64,000 nucleotides of DNA from Bodonicaedibacter sp963693005 (GTDB lineage Bacteria > Pseudomonadota > Alphaproteobacteria > UBA6184), in the NCBI GenBank assembly GCA_963693005.1, contig OY843726.1, positions 868,001 to 932,000 of the forward strand. The letters run 5' to 3'. The first letter of the stretch is position 1. Each line of letters starts with the position of its first letter. Of this stretch, positions 1-9,115 are shown piece after piece. Position numbers and translations under genes: made by a program. The notes beneath the pieces were generated by a model. It saw only the letters and a list, made by a program, of their open reading frames with translations. It was not told the origin of the DNA and made no database searches.

Positions 1-198
1 GTATGGGGACTCAACAGGAGCGGTTAACTCAAGGTTTGAACCTGCTTTTGCTTTAAAACTATTTGCAGTAACGGCCTTGTGAATAAGTTTGTGTGTGTTT
101 TCTGGGGCATTTTCGGAGAGTTTTTTATCATCAAACATACCGATGACTAGGGTAGTGCCGCTGATAGGTTCAAGTTGTGCGTGGAAGTTTAAATTCAT
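1..198 (-). CDS. pepA: Leucyl aminopeptidase, N-terminal part (runs off the left edge)
   Basis: Reading the minus strand from an ATG at 198 gives 66 codons that run off the window edge. The peptide begins MNLNFHAQLEPISGTTLVIG and continues with an AVTANSFKAKAGSNLEL stretch. This matches the N-terminal domain of M17 cytosol (leucyl) aminopeptidases, where a GKxGxxLxL segment follows a hydrophobic first strand. The family consists of hexameric cytoplasmic di-metal exopeptidases. The catalytic domain lies outside the window, so the call rests on the N-terminal domain alone. A divergent gap of 112 bp separates it from the plus-strand lipoprotein gene. Confidence 0.72.
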   Translation of the reverse strand, partial: MNLNFHAQLEPISGTTLVIGMFDDKKLSENAPENTHKLIHKAVTANSFKAKAGSNLELTAPVESPY

Positions 199-310
199 TG
201 TAAGCCCTTTATATTCATAACATCTTTTGGGTGATTATCCACGTTGTGAGGATTGAGGTCAAGAAAGTAGATTGGACAATTATAAAATGGTAAACTTGTG
301 AAGTGGTTTT

Positions 311-1826
311 ATGGTGATTATGATGAGTTGTATTCGATTCTTTTTTGTGACTTTAAGCACAATTTTAATACAGAGCTGTGGAGATAAGATTGATAAACCT
401 TTAGAGAACAGTAGTCACTCTGAGGTGGGCTCACAAAATAATGATGCAAGTTCAAACCAAAACGCAGAGCTGGGAGCGAATGATTTTTTTCATAAAACAT
501 ACGAAACTGACGAGCTTGGTGTGTTATTTGGAGATTCGACTGCTCGCTTTACGGTTGAGAGTGAGTCGGCACTGCTTAATAAGTATACAGTTTCTGGAAT
601 GGCAGCACAGAGAACTTTAGTGATGGAGCAGAAAGGTGTTGCTTATTCGGGTAAGCAAGTGATTTTAAATGGCACCAATCAGTGGATTTCTATTAATGCG
701 GGAAGCGGTTCTCATAGGGAAATTATGAAGGCTGCAGGGTATGATGAAATTCGTGCAGAGGTGCAGAGTGCCGCTGGTCGCAGTTTTACAAATCTGGGGG
801 GGGGTAGATAACAAAGACAGTACAACGCCGATATTAAGCTATACAGGAAAAAGAGCCTTGTCGACGACTGCTGGAAAATTAAGCTCAAACGGTACTCAGC
901 ATATTATTCATGCGTTGGGTGTTAATTTTTATGGTATGTACTCAGAAGAGCAAAAAACAGGTATAGAGATATTAAAAAGTGTTTGGAAAGATGCATATGC
1001 ACAAATGAGCCACTTGCACGCGGAAGACGATAAGATTACAGACATTGCTATTTTGCCGTTATCAGTAGGCCTATTTCAGGGGGACGTATCTCTTGAGAGA
1101 ATCTTTGATGTAATGTTGGCAGAAACTGTAGAGGCAATGCATCAATACTCTTGGCTAAACCCAACGATATGTATTTTTGATGCAGATGAGTTTAGTACTA
1201 TGCATAAAGTTATTGTAAACAGTAAAGGAATAGCTTTATTACCCTCACCATCGACGGAGGCATTGTTTTTATCTATGGAAGGAATGAAAAAACCTATGGT
1301 GTCACGGCGAGCAGTTCAAAACTGTGACGGCTTAAATTTCAAGGCTTATGGGGCCTCATTAAATCAAGCTCAACTTGGCACAGTGACGGCAGAAAAAGAT
1401 TTGGGAGTTTGTGCGTTTGGAATTGAGCTAGAAACAGGAATGAATCACCAACAGTTTTCGTACACGGCATTGAAGGCAAAGGCTGAGTTTCAAGTTTTAA
1501 AAGCAGGAGTTTTTCGAGTGGCAGTTGGAGGAGTTTATGAGAATTTAGCAAGTGCTATGCCTATGAATGTTCAGCGATTCCTGACTCAACTTGATATGAA
1601 CCCAAGAGATATTACACGAAACAGTTGGTTAACTGATGCTGTGTATGTGCAAAATTGGCAGGCAGGCGATGTTGATTTTTCAGCAATGATGGGGGGTCGG
1701 TTTGTATACCATGAGCAATTAGAAGCAGTCCCATTCTTTGGAATGAGTGCACAGTGTGAGGGATATGCAGCTTCTGTCTTTATGAGCGAAAAAGAGTTTG
1801 CGCTGAGCCTAAAATTGTCAGACTAA
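311..1826 (+). pseudogene. Exported lipoprotein with macrodomain-like region, frameshifted at a G9 run
   Basis: Two overlapping frames (311-811 and 741-1826) fit as one gene broken at nine G (796-804). With eight G the frame is continuous, for about 504 residues. The start at 311 gives a lipoprotein signal peptide ending in LIQSC (C23). Residues about 110-290 of the joined protein resemble a macrodomain: a strand with NAGSG, then HREIMKAAG, a QHIIHALGV strand (compare the AKYVIHTVGP type), and AILPLSVGLFQGDV followed by a helix (compare IAFPAISTGIYGYP). Macrodomains bind or hydrolyse ADP-ribose derivatives. The last about 200 residues are rich in alternating hydrophobic residues and may form a beta-barrel or other beta domain. 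The macrodomain assignment is by eye. The frameshift could be a real mutation, phase variation or a sequencing error. Confidence 0.6.
796..804 (+). repeat. G9 homopolymer at the frameshift
   Basis: Nine consecutive G lie exactly where the two frames of the macrodomain lipoprotein gene separate. Removing one G restores a continuous reading frame. Runs of this length are prone to slippage and to sequencing error. Confidence 0.9.
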
Positions 1827-1926
1827 CTGGGTATTATTTTCACGAAGGCCACGGGAAGTCCTGTGGCTTTTTTTTCTTGTAAAGTGCTATAATAGTAAGA
1901 AATAACAATAATAATTAGAGGTTCCC

Positions 1927-4083
1927 ATGGCAGTTCTGCGACAAGACATAATCAAGCATCTACTATATTCAGTGAGTACGGTTTTGATTTTTGGATGTTC
2001 TGACACAGATCGACGAGGAGTTTCGCCAGATGGTGCGGCTAATGAGCCTCCAGTTGTTTCAGTATCCTCTGTTGAAGATAGTGAAAGTTATATGTCAGGA
2101 GAGTTTCTTGATAAGGAAATCTCTACATTTGAGGAAACATTCAAGATATATGATCAGAAGGTAAAGCCCTTTAAAAATAAGAGCAATTTATCTGATTTAG
2201 AAACTAAAAAAATTATAGACTCACATAAAATTGCGCTAGATGCGGTAGTAAAAGAAGTGGTGGATAAAGAAGAAAAAGGCTATCAGCAGGTATTGGATCG
2301 TTGGAAAAAAGTAAGCATAAAAGGAGATTTAAAAATAGCACGAGATCGACAATATCCGTGGGATGGGCTTCAGCAGCTAGGGGTGGAGTTAAATTACTTT
2401 GAGAACTTTGTTTCTTTTTCAACAGAAATACAAAATGCACAAAAACATGCTGAAGGGTTAGAAAATCCCTTTAACCCTCAATTTGCACAAAGTGGTTTGC
2501 AAGAAGTTTTAATGCAGCAATCTAAGGATACTATGATGGATGTTCAATTGCCGGCATTAGCGGAATACAAAAAGGTTTTAGCTTGGCCAGCGACACTTAA
2601 TGAACATGGAGAGGAGATAGCGGATAGTACTGCTATGGAACAGAGGCCGACCGGCAGTTATTCTGAGCGTCCTAAAAATATTAATTTGATGTTAGATCAA
2701 GCAGTTGATGCGCGAGTGGAGATGTTGATTGGTAAAAAAGGCCAATTAACGCCGTTTGGCTCGGAATTGACAGAGAAGGTTATAAGTAACTATGAACAGA
2801 GAGGTTTTTATCTTACTGAATTAAGAGGGAGCACTAGCTCTTCTATAGAAAGCCATCTCTTGGGAGAGATAACAAATGTTTTAAAGACTGCGATAAGGGG
2901 ACGGCCAGACGGGGCTGATTTGCTTGTTTCGAATAAACCCTTGGTATGTGTGTCGAAGAAAGTATTTGATAAGGTTGGGTTAGATTTGTTGGAATCTCCA
3001 GCAGACGAAGCATCTAACCCTACGCATCACACTTGGGAAGATGGGGAGTGTGTATCTTTAGAGTTTGGAGCTTCTAAAGTTCATCTTTCCTTAAGAAAGT
3101 GGGGTGATGGAGTTTTGTCAAAGAAACCTGTTGAGTTACAAGACCTTAGTATACAAAATTATGTAAAATTGCGTAGCGAAGCGCTAAAGGTTTATGTGTC
3201 AACATTGGGGTCAGAAAAAGAGTTTTATGGCCTATTTAATTACTTGTTAAAAGTAGAAGGGTTTAAAGATGATCCAACGTTAATAACTATTCTTCAAAAA
3301 CATGAACTTAACAATGCTCATTCTCTTGAATTTATCGGGGATCTAACAAAGGGCTCCTTAAGAGCAGCTCGTCGAGGAGTGAGTGGAATAGATGTGAGTG
3401 CATTTAGATTAAATGGCCAGCGAAGTGAAAAGGTAATTTTCAATGTGCCGCTATTTGTAAAGTTGGATGGGTTTGTTGAGTCAGAGAAATCAATAAATGC
3501 AACGGGAATAGTGGCGACAAAGTTAGGAAATACGATTGTTGGTATATCATATGCGTATGCCAACGATGGAGTTGGGTTTCTATCAAATAGTTTTCAAAGC
3601 GAAACATCTATCATAGCCTCACATAGTTTTGGTGCTCTGTTTATAGAGGCTCAATTTGGAGCAGTTAACGCAGAGAACGTAAAAAAGTCAGACTTTAGTG
3701 GGAATCGTACACAGATAACACTAGGGTTTGATACGACGCACATATCTCCATTTGTACAAGTGTTGCATCGTAGTTTTGAGCGAGGTGGATTAGTTAGATC
3801 GCAAGCGTTAGATACAATGGTATCTCTGGCTATAGATATGGCGTTAGTAAACTATGCCGCTGATACATATACTATTGATACATATCTGACTGCAAAAGCT
3901 GGATTTGCTAGAGAAGTTATGACTGGGCCAGATTTGAATTTAGGGAATAGTTCTAAGTTTAATGGATCATTAGAGTTTAGTGGAACATTGAGTTTGAACA
4001 GTGGTGTATCGTTTTCAACGAACTTAGAGTTTGGAAGAGTGAATGCTTCGGGTGCTTCTCTGAACATGAGTTTATCGCGATAA
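1927..4083 (+). CDS. Exported lipoprotein of unknown function with possible C-terminal beta-barrel
   Basis: The product has 718 residues. The ATG follows AGAGG at good spacing. The N terminus is a lipoprotein signal with lipobox LIFGC. Residues about 60-130 are charged and probably helical. Residues about 200-480 are a mixed domain that I do not recognise. From about residue 500 to the end there are alternating polar/hydrophobic strands rich in G, S and T (for example ATKLGNTIVGISYAYAND, FGALFIEAQFGAVNAE and a final ASLNMSLS), the pattern of an autotransporter-like or porin-like barrel. The gene sits 100 bp downstream of the macrodomain lipoprotein in the same orientation, and both share the layout of a lipobox at the front and a beta-rich tail. 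A surface-exposed or outer-membrane role is inferred. Confidence 0.65.
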   Translation: MAVLRQDIIKHLLYSVSTVLIFGCSDTDRRGVSPDGAANEPPVVSVSSVEDSESYMSGEFLDKEISTFEETFKIYDQKVKPFKNKSNLSDLETKKIIDSHKIALDAVVKEVVDKEEKGYQQVLDRWKKVSIKGDLKIARDRQYPWDGLQQLGVELNYFENFVSFSTEIQNAQKHAEGLENPFNPQFAQSGLQEVLMQQSKDTMMDVQLPALAEYKKVLAWPATLNEHGEEIADSTAMEQRPTGSYSERPKNINLMLDQAVDARVEMLIGKKGQLTPFGSELTEKVISNYEQRGFYLTELRGSTSSSIESHLLGEITNVLKTAIRGRPDGADLLVSNKPLVCVSKKVFDKVGLDLLESPADEASNPTHHTWEDGECVSLEFGASKVHLSLRKWGDGVLSKKPVELQDLSIQNYVKLRSEALKVYVSTLGSEKEFYGLFNYLLKVEGFKDDPTLITILQKHELNNAHSLEFIGDLTKGSLRAARRGVSGIDVSAFRLNGQRSEKVIFNVPLFVKLDGFVESEKSINATGIVATKLGNTIVGISYAYANDGVGFLSNSFQSETSIIASHSFGALFIEAQFGAVNAENVKKSDFSGNRTQITLGFDTTHISPFVQVLHRSFERGGLVRSQALDTMVSLAIDMALVNYAADTYTIDTYLTAKAGFAREVMTGPDLNLGNSSKFNGSLEFSGTLSLNSGVSFSTNLEFGRVNASGASLNMSLSR

Positions 4084-4121
4084 CTATTTAAGCATTTTGA
4101 GGTTTCTTTATTTGTCAATCC

Positions 4122-4144
4122 GGAAGCTTTTCTAAAAAGCTTCC
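4122..4144. terminator. Hairpin between convergent genes
   Basis: A 10-bp perfect inverted repeat (GGAAGCTTTT / AAAAGCTTCC) with a 3-nt loop lies between the ends of two convergent genes. No clear T run follows on either strand, so termination in both directions is an inference. Confidence 0.5.
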
Positions 4145-4146
4145 AT

Positions 4147-5496
4147 TTAGTTAGAGGCTTGAAAAATGCGAGAACTTCTTTTTTGTTGTATAAAGGATTT
4201 TCGTTCTAATTGTTCAAAGTAATGAACGCCAAAAGCAAACGCTGTAGTAGTTGGAATAGTTATGATTAAGATACCCCAATGACCGAGTTTGTCGGTAATA
4301 AATACTAAGCCGAATGAAGTTAGAATATATACAAATGCGTGCGCAACTGCGGCAATGAAACCGGCATACGTAAAGCGTTTAAAAATAGGAAAGTGAACTA
4401 AAAATATTGCTTTTGCGGGAATGGTGGAGTGACCTAGAACAACGCCAACAATTTGAAATATTAAAAGATAACCAGGAGATGTAATAGAATTAAGTAGAAT
4501 TGGGGTTAACAACACAAAGGGAATATATAAGATGAGTTTTCCCTTTAAAATTTTGAGTGGATAGACTTTATAAGTTAACAATACAAAGCTTAGTAATCCC
4601 AAGAAGTTAACGACGGATAAAACAAAGTTGTGTGTGACGACTTGATGTCCAGTAAATCCAAAATCGTGCTTTAGGATGCTGCCGCAATACATGTATGAAA
4701 TATAAAAGCAAACTGGAAACCCACAAAACACACAAAAATAGGCAAGGGCAGTTTTGACTTCTACCCGCTCCTTCCAAACATGACTGGTGCTTTTTAGAAG
4801 GTCTGCAGCTTGCGCAAGGCCCTCTCTTCGAGTTTCTTTAACGGCGATCTGCATGCGACGCCGCATATCAGAAAATTCAGGTGTTTCACGGAGTCGAGTT
4901 CTGGCAACGCTGCCGACAATGGCGATGAGAGCCCCTAAGAAAAACACAATTCGCCAGTTCATTCCGAGTCCCATAAGTGCATCTGCTGCACCTAGCGAGG
5001 CCATAGATCCAAAGGCGCCGGCAGTGCCAATTAGCCCCACTGCCGTATAACGTACTGGGGGGGAGGTTACTTCTGAGATATAAATTTCAGAACCTATAGA
5101 CTCTCCTAAAGAGGAGATTCCTTGTAGCATGCGACAAATAGTAATGCCAACAGACGCGGTGACTCCAATTTGTGCGTAGGTAGGTAGCGTTGCCATTACA
5201 AAGCATGTGACAGACATAATAGTCATTGTAATGACGACTGTTGCTTTTCTGCCGATTTGATCACCGATATATCCGAATAAAAGAGCACCAAAAGGTTTAA
5301 AAACAAAAGTTGAGCTAAAGGCAAAGGCCGTTAGTAATTGGGCAGTAAAGGGGTCTGACTTTGGAAAAAAGAGATCGTTGAGTACGACAGCCATATGTAC
5401 ATATAACATAAGGTCAAAGTACTCTAGAAATGTTCCAATTTGGAGCAGGCCAACTGCTTCGCGAGTGTTTCGGTCTAATCTAGAAAGAATGCCCAT
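4147..5496 (-). CDS. MFS transporter, ProP-like metabolite:H+ symporter family
   Basis: The product has 449 residues and about 12 hydrophobic segments. After TM1 (TFLEYFDLMLYVHMAVVLND) comes the loop GYIGDQIGRKATVV, the MFS motif A. GRxLQG- and GE-type residues appear in CRMLQGISSLGESIGSEIYI, typical of the metabolite:H+ symporter branch that includes ProP and the many ProP paralogues of Rickettsiales. This is an inner-membrane importer; the substrate (proline/betaine, dicarboxylate or other) cannot be told from sequence. Its start follows a purine-rich leader that contains eight G (5504-5511 on the plus strand read as C), which may affect translation. Confidence 0.85.
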   Translation of the reverse strand: MGILSRLDRNTREAVGLLQIGTFLEYFDLMLYVHMAVVLNDLFFPKSDPFTAQLLTAFAFSSTFVFKPFGALLFGYIGDQIGRKATVVITMTIMSVTCFVMATLPTYAQIGVTASVGITICRMLQGISSLGESIGSEIYISEVTSPPVRYTAVGLIGTAGAFGSMASLGAADALMGLGMNWRIVFFLGALIAIVGSVARTRLRETPEFSDMRRRMQIAVKETRREGLAQAADLLKSTSHVWKERVEVKTALAYFCVFCGFPVCFYISYMYCGSILKHDFGFTGHQVVTHNFVLSVVNFLGLLSFVLLTYKVYPLKILKGKLILYIPFVLLTPILLNSITSPGYLLIFQIVGVVLGHSTIPAKAIFLVHFPIFKRFTYAGFIAAVAHAFVYILTSFGLVFITDKLGHWGILIITIPTTTAFAFGVHYFEQLERKSFIQQKRSSRIFQASN

Positions 5497-5503
5497 CTAA
5501 ATA

Positions 5504-5511
5504 CCCCCCCC
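5504..5511 (-). repeat. G8 run inside the ribosome binding region of the ProP-like gene
   Basis: On the minus strand the leader reads GAGGAG, then a run of G (eight including the last of GGAG's neighbours), then TATTTAG and the ATG at 5496. The run lies between and within the Shine-Dalgarno sequence, so its length sets the spacing to the start codon. Confidence 0.75.
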
Positions 5512-5609
5512 TCCTCTCATGTAAGAATGCCTTTTGAGTATATTTCGAGCTTACAAAACAATAAAATAAAAATATTTTTATATGACGAGGGTGAGTTTTT
5601 TTTGATGAA

Positions 5610-5632
5610 AGAGGCCTGAAATTCAGGCCTCT
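5610..5632 (-). terminator. Hairpin downstream of ftsZ
   Basis: Perfect 11-bp arms (AGAGGCCTGAA and TTCAGGCCTCT) surround one base, 35 bp past the ftsZ stop codon. There is no T run on the minus strand, so it may be a pause or RNA-stabilising hairpin rather than a strong terminator. Confidence 0.5.
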
Positions 5633-5666
5633 TGTGGTTTGTTAGGAGTAGCTAGAGCTTTGATTC

Positions 5667-7043
5667 TTATTTTTTACGGCGCAGAAATGCCGGAATTTCA
5701 AGGTCTTCCTCTCCTTTGGAAGAAGAGGGAGCTTCTTCTGTTGAGGCATTGGTTGCTGGAGTTTGATGCCGGGAATCTGTGGTAGGGCCATAAACCGTTT
5801 CGTCTTGTTTGACGGCATTGCGTTGCCCAGTTAAGCGTTCCCAGAAAGAAAGTCTACGTTTTTGTGGTTCGATATTGTTGGGTAACTCTTCTGCGATATT
5901 GAAAGAGGTCTTAATTTCATTTGTATTTTCTGTAGTGCTGGAGCTTTCTTCTGAAGTTTTGTCTGCATTTTCTGCGGTTAGAATGTCATCAAACTCTTTA
6001 GTGTCTTCTGAGTCTTGAGAATAAGACGTTGAAACAGAATGTTGTTGAGAGGAGATGTCTGCATCGATTCCAGTTGCAACCACAGAGACTCTTACTACTC
6101 CATCCATTTTTTCATCAAACGTAGACCCAAAAATAATGTTAGCTTCTGGTGCAACTTCTTGGCGTACGCGATTTACAGCTTCATCAACCTCGAAGAGAGT
6201 CATATCGTATCCGCCCGTGATGTTAATTAGAACACCGCGTGCTCCACGCATAGAAACATCATCAAGCAAAGGATTTGAGATCGCAGCTTCGGCTGCTTCT
6301 ACAGCGCGGTTATCACCTTCGGCTTCACCCGTACCCATCATTGCCTTGCCCATTTCACCCATTACTGAGCGAATGTCTGCAAAGTCTAGGTTAATAAGGC
6401 CAGGCATAATCATAAGGTCAGTAACCCCGCGAACGCCGGCATATAGAACGTCATCGGCCATTTTAAAGGCATCTGAGAAAGTAGTGCGTTCATTCGCAAT
6501 TCGGAACAAGTTTTGGTTAGGAATAACAATGAGGGTATCAACATATTGCTGAAGTTCGTTAATTCCCTGATCTGCGGATTTCATGCGGTTTGCACCTTCG
6601 AAGTGGAAAGGTTTTGTTACAACTCCAACAGTTAAAACGCCAGCTTCTCGTGCAGCTTTTGCAATTACAGGCGCAGCACCAGTTCCAGTTCCTCCCCCCA
6701 TTCCTGCGGTAATGAAAACCATATGTGAACCTTTGATGTGGTTCATAACTTCTGCAACGGTCTCTTCGGCAGCTGCCTTACCTACGTCTGGACGTGAGCC
6801 GGCTCCTAAGCCTTGAGTAATTTCTAAGCCAAGTTGAATCCGATTTGGGGCTAAAGAGTTAGCCAGAGCCTGAGCATCGGTGTTTCCAGTTATAAATTCA
6901 ACACCCTCTAGTTGGTATCGAATCATGTTATTAACGGCATTCCCTCCGGCGCCACCTATACCAATAACGCTAATTTTGGGTTTTAACTCGTATAGAGACT
7001 CTGTTTTTTTATCTCGGGCATCTAGTGTCAATTGCTCTTCCAT
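5667..7043 (-). CDS. ftsZ: Cell division GTPase FtsZ
   Basis: The product has 458 residues and forms the cytoplasmic Z ring. Residues about 25-45 hold IGIGGAGGNAVNNMI. The tubulin signature GGGTGTGAAPVIA follows at about 116, and the T7 loop NLDFADIRSVMGEMG at about 218. Residues about 330-445 form a long, polar, low-complexity linker. The extreme C terminus is LEIPAFLRRKK, a typical membrane-tether-binding peptide of alphaproteobacterial FtsZ. The gene starts 18 bp after the ftsA stop, so ftsQ, ftsA and ftsZ are probably one transcript. The linker is longer than in E. coli, as usual in alphaproteobacteria. No CtrA box was found directly upstream; any would have to lie within ftsA. Confidence 0.98.
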   Translation of the reverse strand: MEEQLTLDARDKKTESLYELKPKISVIGIGGAGGNAVNNMIRYQLEGVEFITGNTDAQALANSLAPNRIQLGLEITQGLGAGSRPDVGKAAAEETVAEVMNHIKGSHMVFITAGMGGGTGTGAAPVIAKAAREAGVLTVGVVTKPFHFEGANRMKSADQGINELQQYVDTLIVIPNQNLFRIANERTTFSDAFKMADDVLYAGVRGVTDLMIMPGLINLDFADIRSVMGEMGKAMMGTGEAEGDNRAVEAAEAAISNPLLDDVSMRGARGVLINITGGYDMTLFEVDEAVNRVRQEVAPEANIIFGSTFDEKMDGVVRVSVVATGIDADISSQQHSVSTSYSQDSEDTKEFDDILTAENADKTSEESSSTTENTNEIKTSFNIAEELPNNIEPQKRRLSFWERLTGQRNAVKQDETVYGPTTDSRHQTPATNASTEEAPSSSKGEEDLEIPAFLRRKK

Positions 7044-7061
7044 CCTTTAAACCTTTTTCAC

Positions 7062-8300
7062 CTAATCTGTATCATATATCCATGACTTTAACTTATCCCA
7101 GAAAAACTTTTTCTTATTCTGAGACGGCTCAATTTCATAATTTCCTCTGTTTGCAAGAGATAGTAGGCCGGAGCAGGCTGAAAATTCAGGCCCTGCCAGG
7201 GCGGAGTCTTGCGTAGTTAAGTTTAGAGGATTTCCTAATCTAACAGACCCTTTTAATATAAGTTCTGCCTTTTCCTTGATTCCTGGCAGCAAGCTCCCCC
7301 CTCCGGTCAATACATATTTTTGACCGTGTGATAATGAGGTGATCTTTAACTGATGGGTAATCATTTCAAAAATTTCTTCTACACGTGAGCGTATCACGGA
7401 GGTTAGCAAATGCTGAGTAACTTGTTTGCTACTAGCAATGTTAAGATCTTTAATTTGTAGTAGCCTTTGTTCGTCGCCTCGCTCTATTATAGATGAGCCA
7501 TACAAAGTTTTCAACCGTTCAGCGTCGACTAAGCTAACTCCTAGACCTTTTGCAATGTCTTGGGTGATATGATTTGCCCCGAGGGGAATAGAAAACGATT
7601 GAGTTATATAGCCGTCTTTTAATGTAAAAATGTTAGTTTGGGCGCCGCCTAAATCAATACAAACAACGCCAAGAGTTTGCTCATCTTCTAAAAGAACAGA
7701 CTTTGATGAAGCATACCCGGAAGATACTAATCGCAGTGGGGTTAGGTGGCATTTGTCCATAATGTTCATAATGTTATCGATGAACGAGATTTCCCCAAAC
7801 GTAACAAAGAAAGACCCAGAAAGTTTATGGGCAATCATACCTCTGGGGTCAAGCACACCCATAGCCCCGTCTAACATGTAGGTTTGTGGTACGCAGTATA
7901 ATACGCGTTGGCCTTTCTTTTTAGAAAAAGCAACAAGCTCTTGAAAGAGGGCGTTGACGTGTTGGTCGTCGACAGTTTTTCCGCCAATATGGGTGGATAC
8001 TTTTATGATCTTGTTTGAGACAGATTTGCCACTTAGTCCGAGAGTAATGTCCTTAATGAGCTCTCCAGATTGGTTCTCTGCAATTTCTACGGCTTGGACG
8101 ATATGATCTTCGCAGCGTTGAGAATCAATGACTCTACCATCTCGAATTCCAGCTGCGGAATGGTAGCCCATTCCTACAACACGAAAGGCATCTGCAAAAT
8201 TGTAGCCTTGAGCACACATATATTTAGTGGCACCAAGGTCTAATACATTGACCGTTGGTACTCGATATGATTGCTGCGATGTCATTACACGTTTAAACAA
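7062..8300 (-). CDS. ftsA: Cell division protein FtsA
   Basis: The product has 412 residues and is an actin-like ATPase that tethers FtsZ to the membrane. Early phosphate-binding VLDLGATKYMC, central VVCIDLGGAQTNIFTLKDG, and KYVLTGGGSLLPGIKEKAE near the end are the actin-fold nucleotide loops. The last residues, FFWDKLKSWIYD, make an amphipathic helix as in membrane-binding FtsA. The start is probably TTG at 8300, with GGGGG seven bases ahead; the next in-frame ATG (8285) lacks a binding site. It follows ftsQ by 14 bp. Confidence 0.96.
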   Translation of the reverse strand: MFKRVMTSQQSYRVPTVNVLDLGATKYMCAQGYNFADAFRVVGMGYHSAAGIRDGRVIDSQRCEDHIVQAVEIAENQSGELIKDITLGLSGKSVSNKIIKVSTHIGGKTVDDQHVNALFQELVAFSKKKGQRVLYCVPQTYMLDGAMGVLDPRGMIAHKLSGSFFVTFGEISFIDNIMNIMDKCHLTPLRLVSSGYASSKSVLLEDEQTLGVVCIDLGGAQTNIFTLKDGYITQSFSIPLGANHITQDIAKGLGVSLVDAERLKTLYGSSIIERGDEQRLLQIKDLNIASSKQVTQHLLTSVIRSRVEEIFEMITHQLKITSLSHGQKYVLTGGGSLLPGIKEKAELILKGSVRLGNPLNLTTQDSALAGPEFSACSGLLSLANRGNYEIEPSQNKKKFFWDKLKSWIYDTD

Positions 8301-8314
8301 CTAAAATCCCCCAG

Positions 8315-9115
8315 TCAGCTTTTTTGCCGACCAACAACAGATGAACCCTTGATTATTAACCTATCTTTAATGCGCATGTCAATTATTTTCACATCTCGAT
8401 CAAGAATTTTTTGTTGTTGATGTAAAACATGCAGCTTATGCAGTGTATCTCCTATGTCATCTTCTGGCAAGTCTACAATCGTTCCAGATATAAAGTGCAA
8501 TCGCCAACGTCGTTCATACATGTATTGTATGGACGCTAATAGATCTCTCAAGTTCGGGTAGTCTGTAAAAATATTTAATAATTGTTTGCAGTGTGAATTT
8601 GCGTCCTTTCCTATGACTAGAGGTAAAGCACCAAACGACTTTGGGTTTGCAGAGGGGATGACTGCTCCGTTTTCTGTGATTACGGTTACTTTTCCGTGAT
8701 ACTGCCATAATGCATAAGGTTGAAATTCTTTTAGTTCAATGTTGAGTGTATTGGGGAGGTGTGTATGGATAGATACTTTTTTTATCCAGCTAATAGTTAA
8801 AATGTTGGTAGCGAGACGCTGGGTGTCTACATAGAAGATGCAGTCACCAGGTTTTATGTCGATGTGTGTTAGCACTTCTGGTTTTACGGTGTTTTCTAGG
8901 CCTTCAATATGAATATTTTGAACCACAAACCCAAGGCTAATCAGTGAGTTTTTTGTGGTTTCGTGCGCGGTGTTAACAAGCTTGAGAGTAAAGCTGGTTA
9001 CACTTTGACGTAAAGGAGAGATCATAAGCGTGCAAATTATTAAAAATAAGGATAGGAGAAGGAGAGTGTATTTGAGTTTTTTTGAGCGCGTTGTTCTACG
9101 TTTTTTAGTTTTCAT
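8315..9115 (-). CDS. ftsQ: Cell division protein FtsQ
   Basis: The product has 266 residues. A basic cytoplasmic tail (KTKKRRTTRSKKLKY) precedes one membrane span (TLLLLSLFLIICTLMI). A periplasmic POTRA domain follows at about 60-130 (VQNIHIEGLENTVKPEVL with a later ISWIKKVSIHTHLPNTLNIEL), and then the FtsQ beta domain. FtsQ recruits FtsB and FtsL to the divisome. I chose ATG 9115 rather than the longer frame at 9145 because it overlaps the murB stop as ATGA and has GGAG seven bases upstream, which suggests translational coupling with murB. Confidence 0.93.
   Translation of the reverse strand: MKTKKRRTTRSKKLKYTLLLLSLFLIICTLMISPLRQSVTSFTLKLVNTAHETTKNSLISLGFVVQNIHIEGLENTVKPEVLTHIDIKPGDCIFYVDTQRLATNILTISWIKKVSIHTHLPNTLNIELKEFQPYALWQYHGKVTVITENGAVIPSANPKSFGALPLVIGKDANSHCKQLLNIFTDYPNLRDLLASIQYMYERRWRLHFISGTIVDLPEDDIGDTLHKLHVLHQQQKILDRDVKIIDMRIKDRLIIKGSSVVGRQKS

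Noticed and set aside
6055..6552. A 165-codon plus-strand frame opposite ftsZ
   Set aside because: It is a low-complexity shadow (rich in S, A, P, R) of the ftsZ coding strand, with no ribosome binding site.
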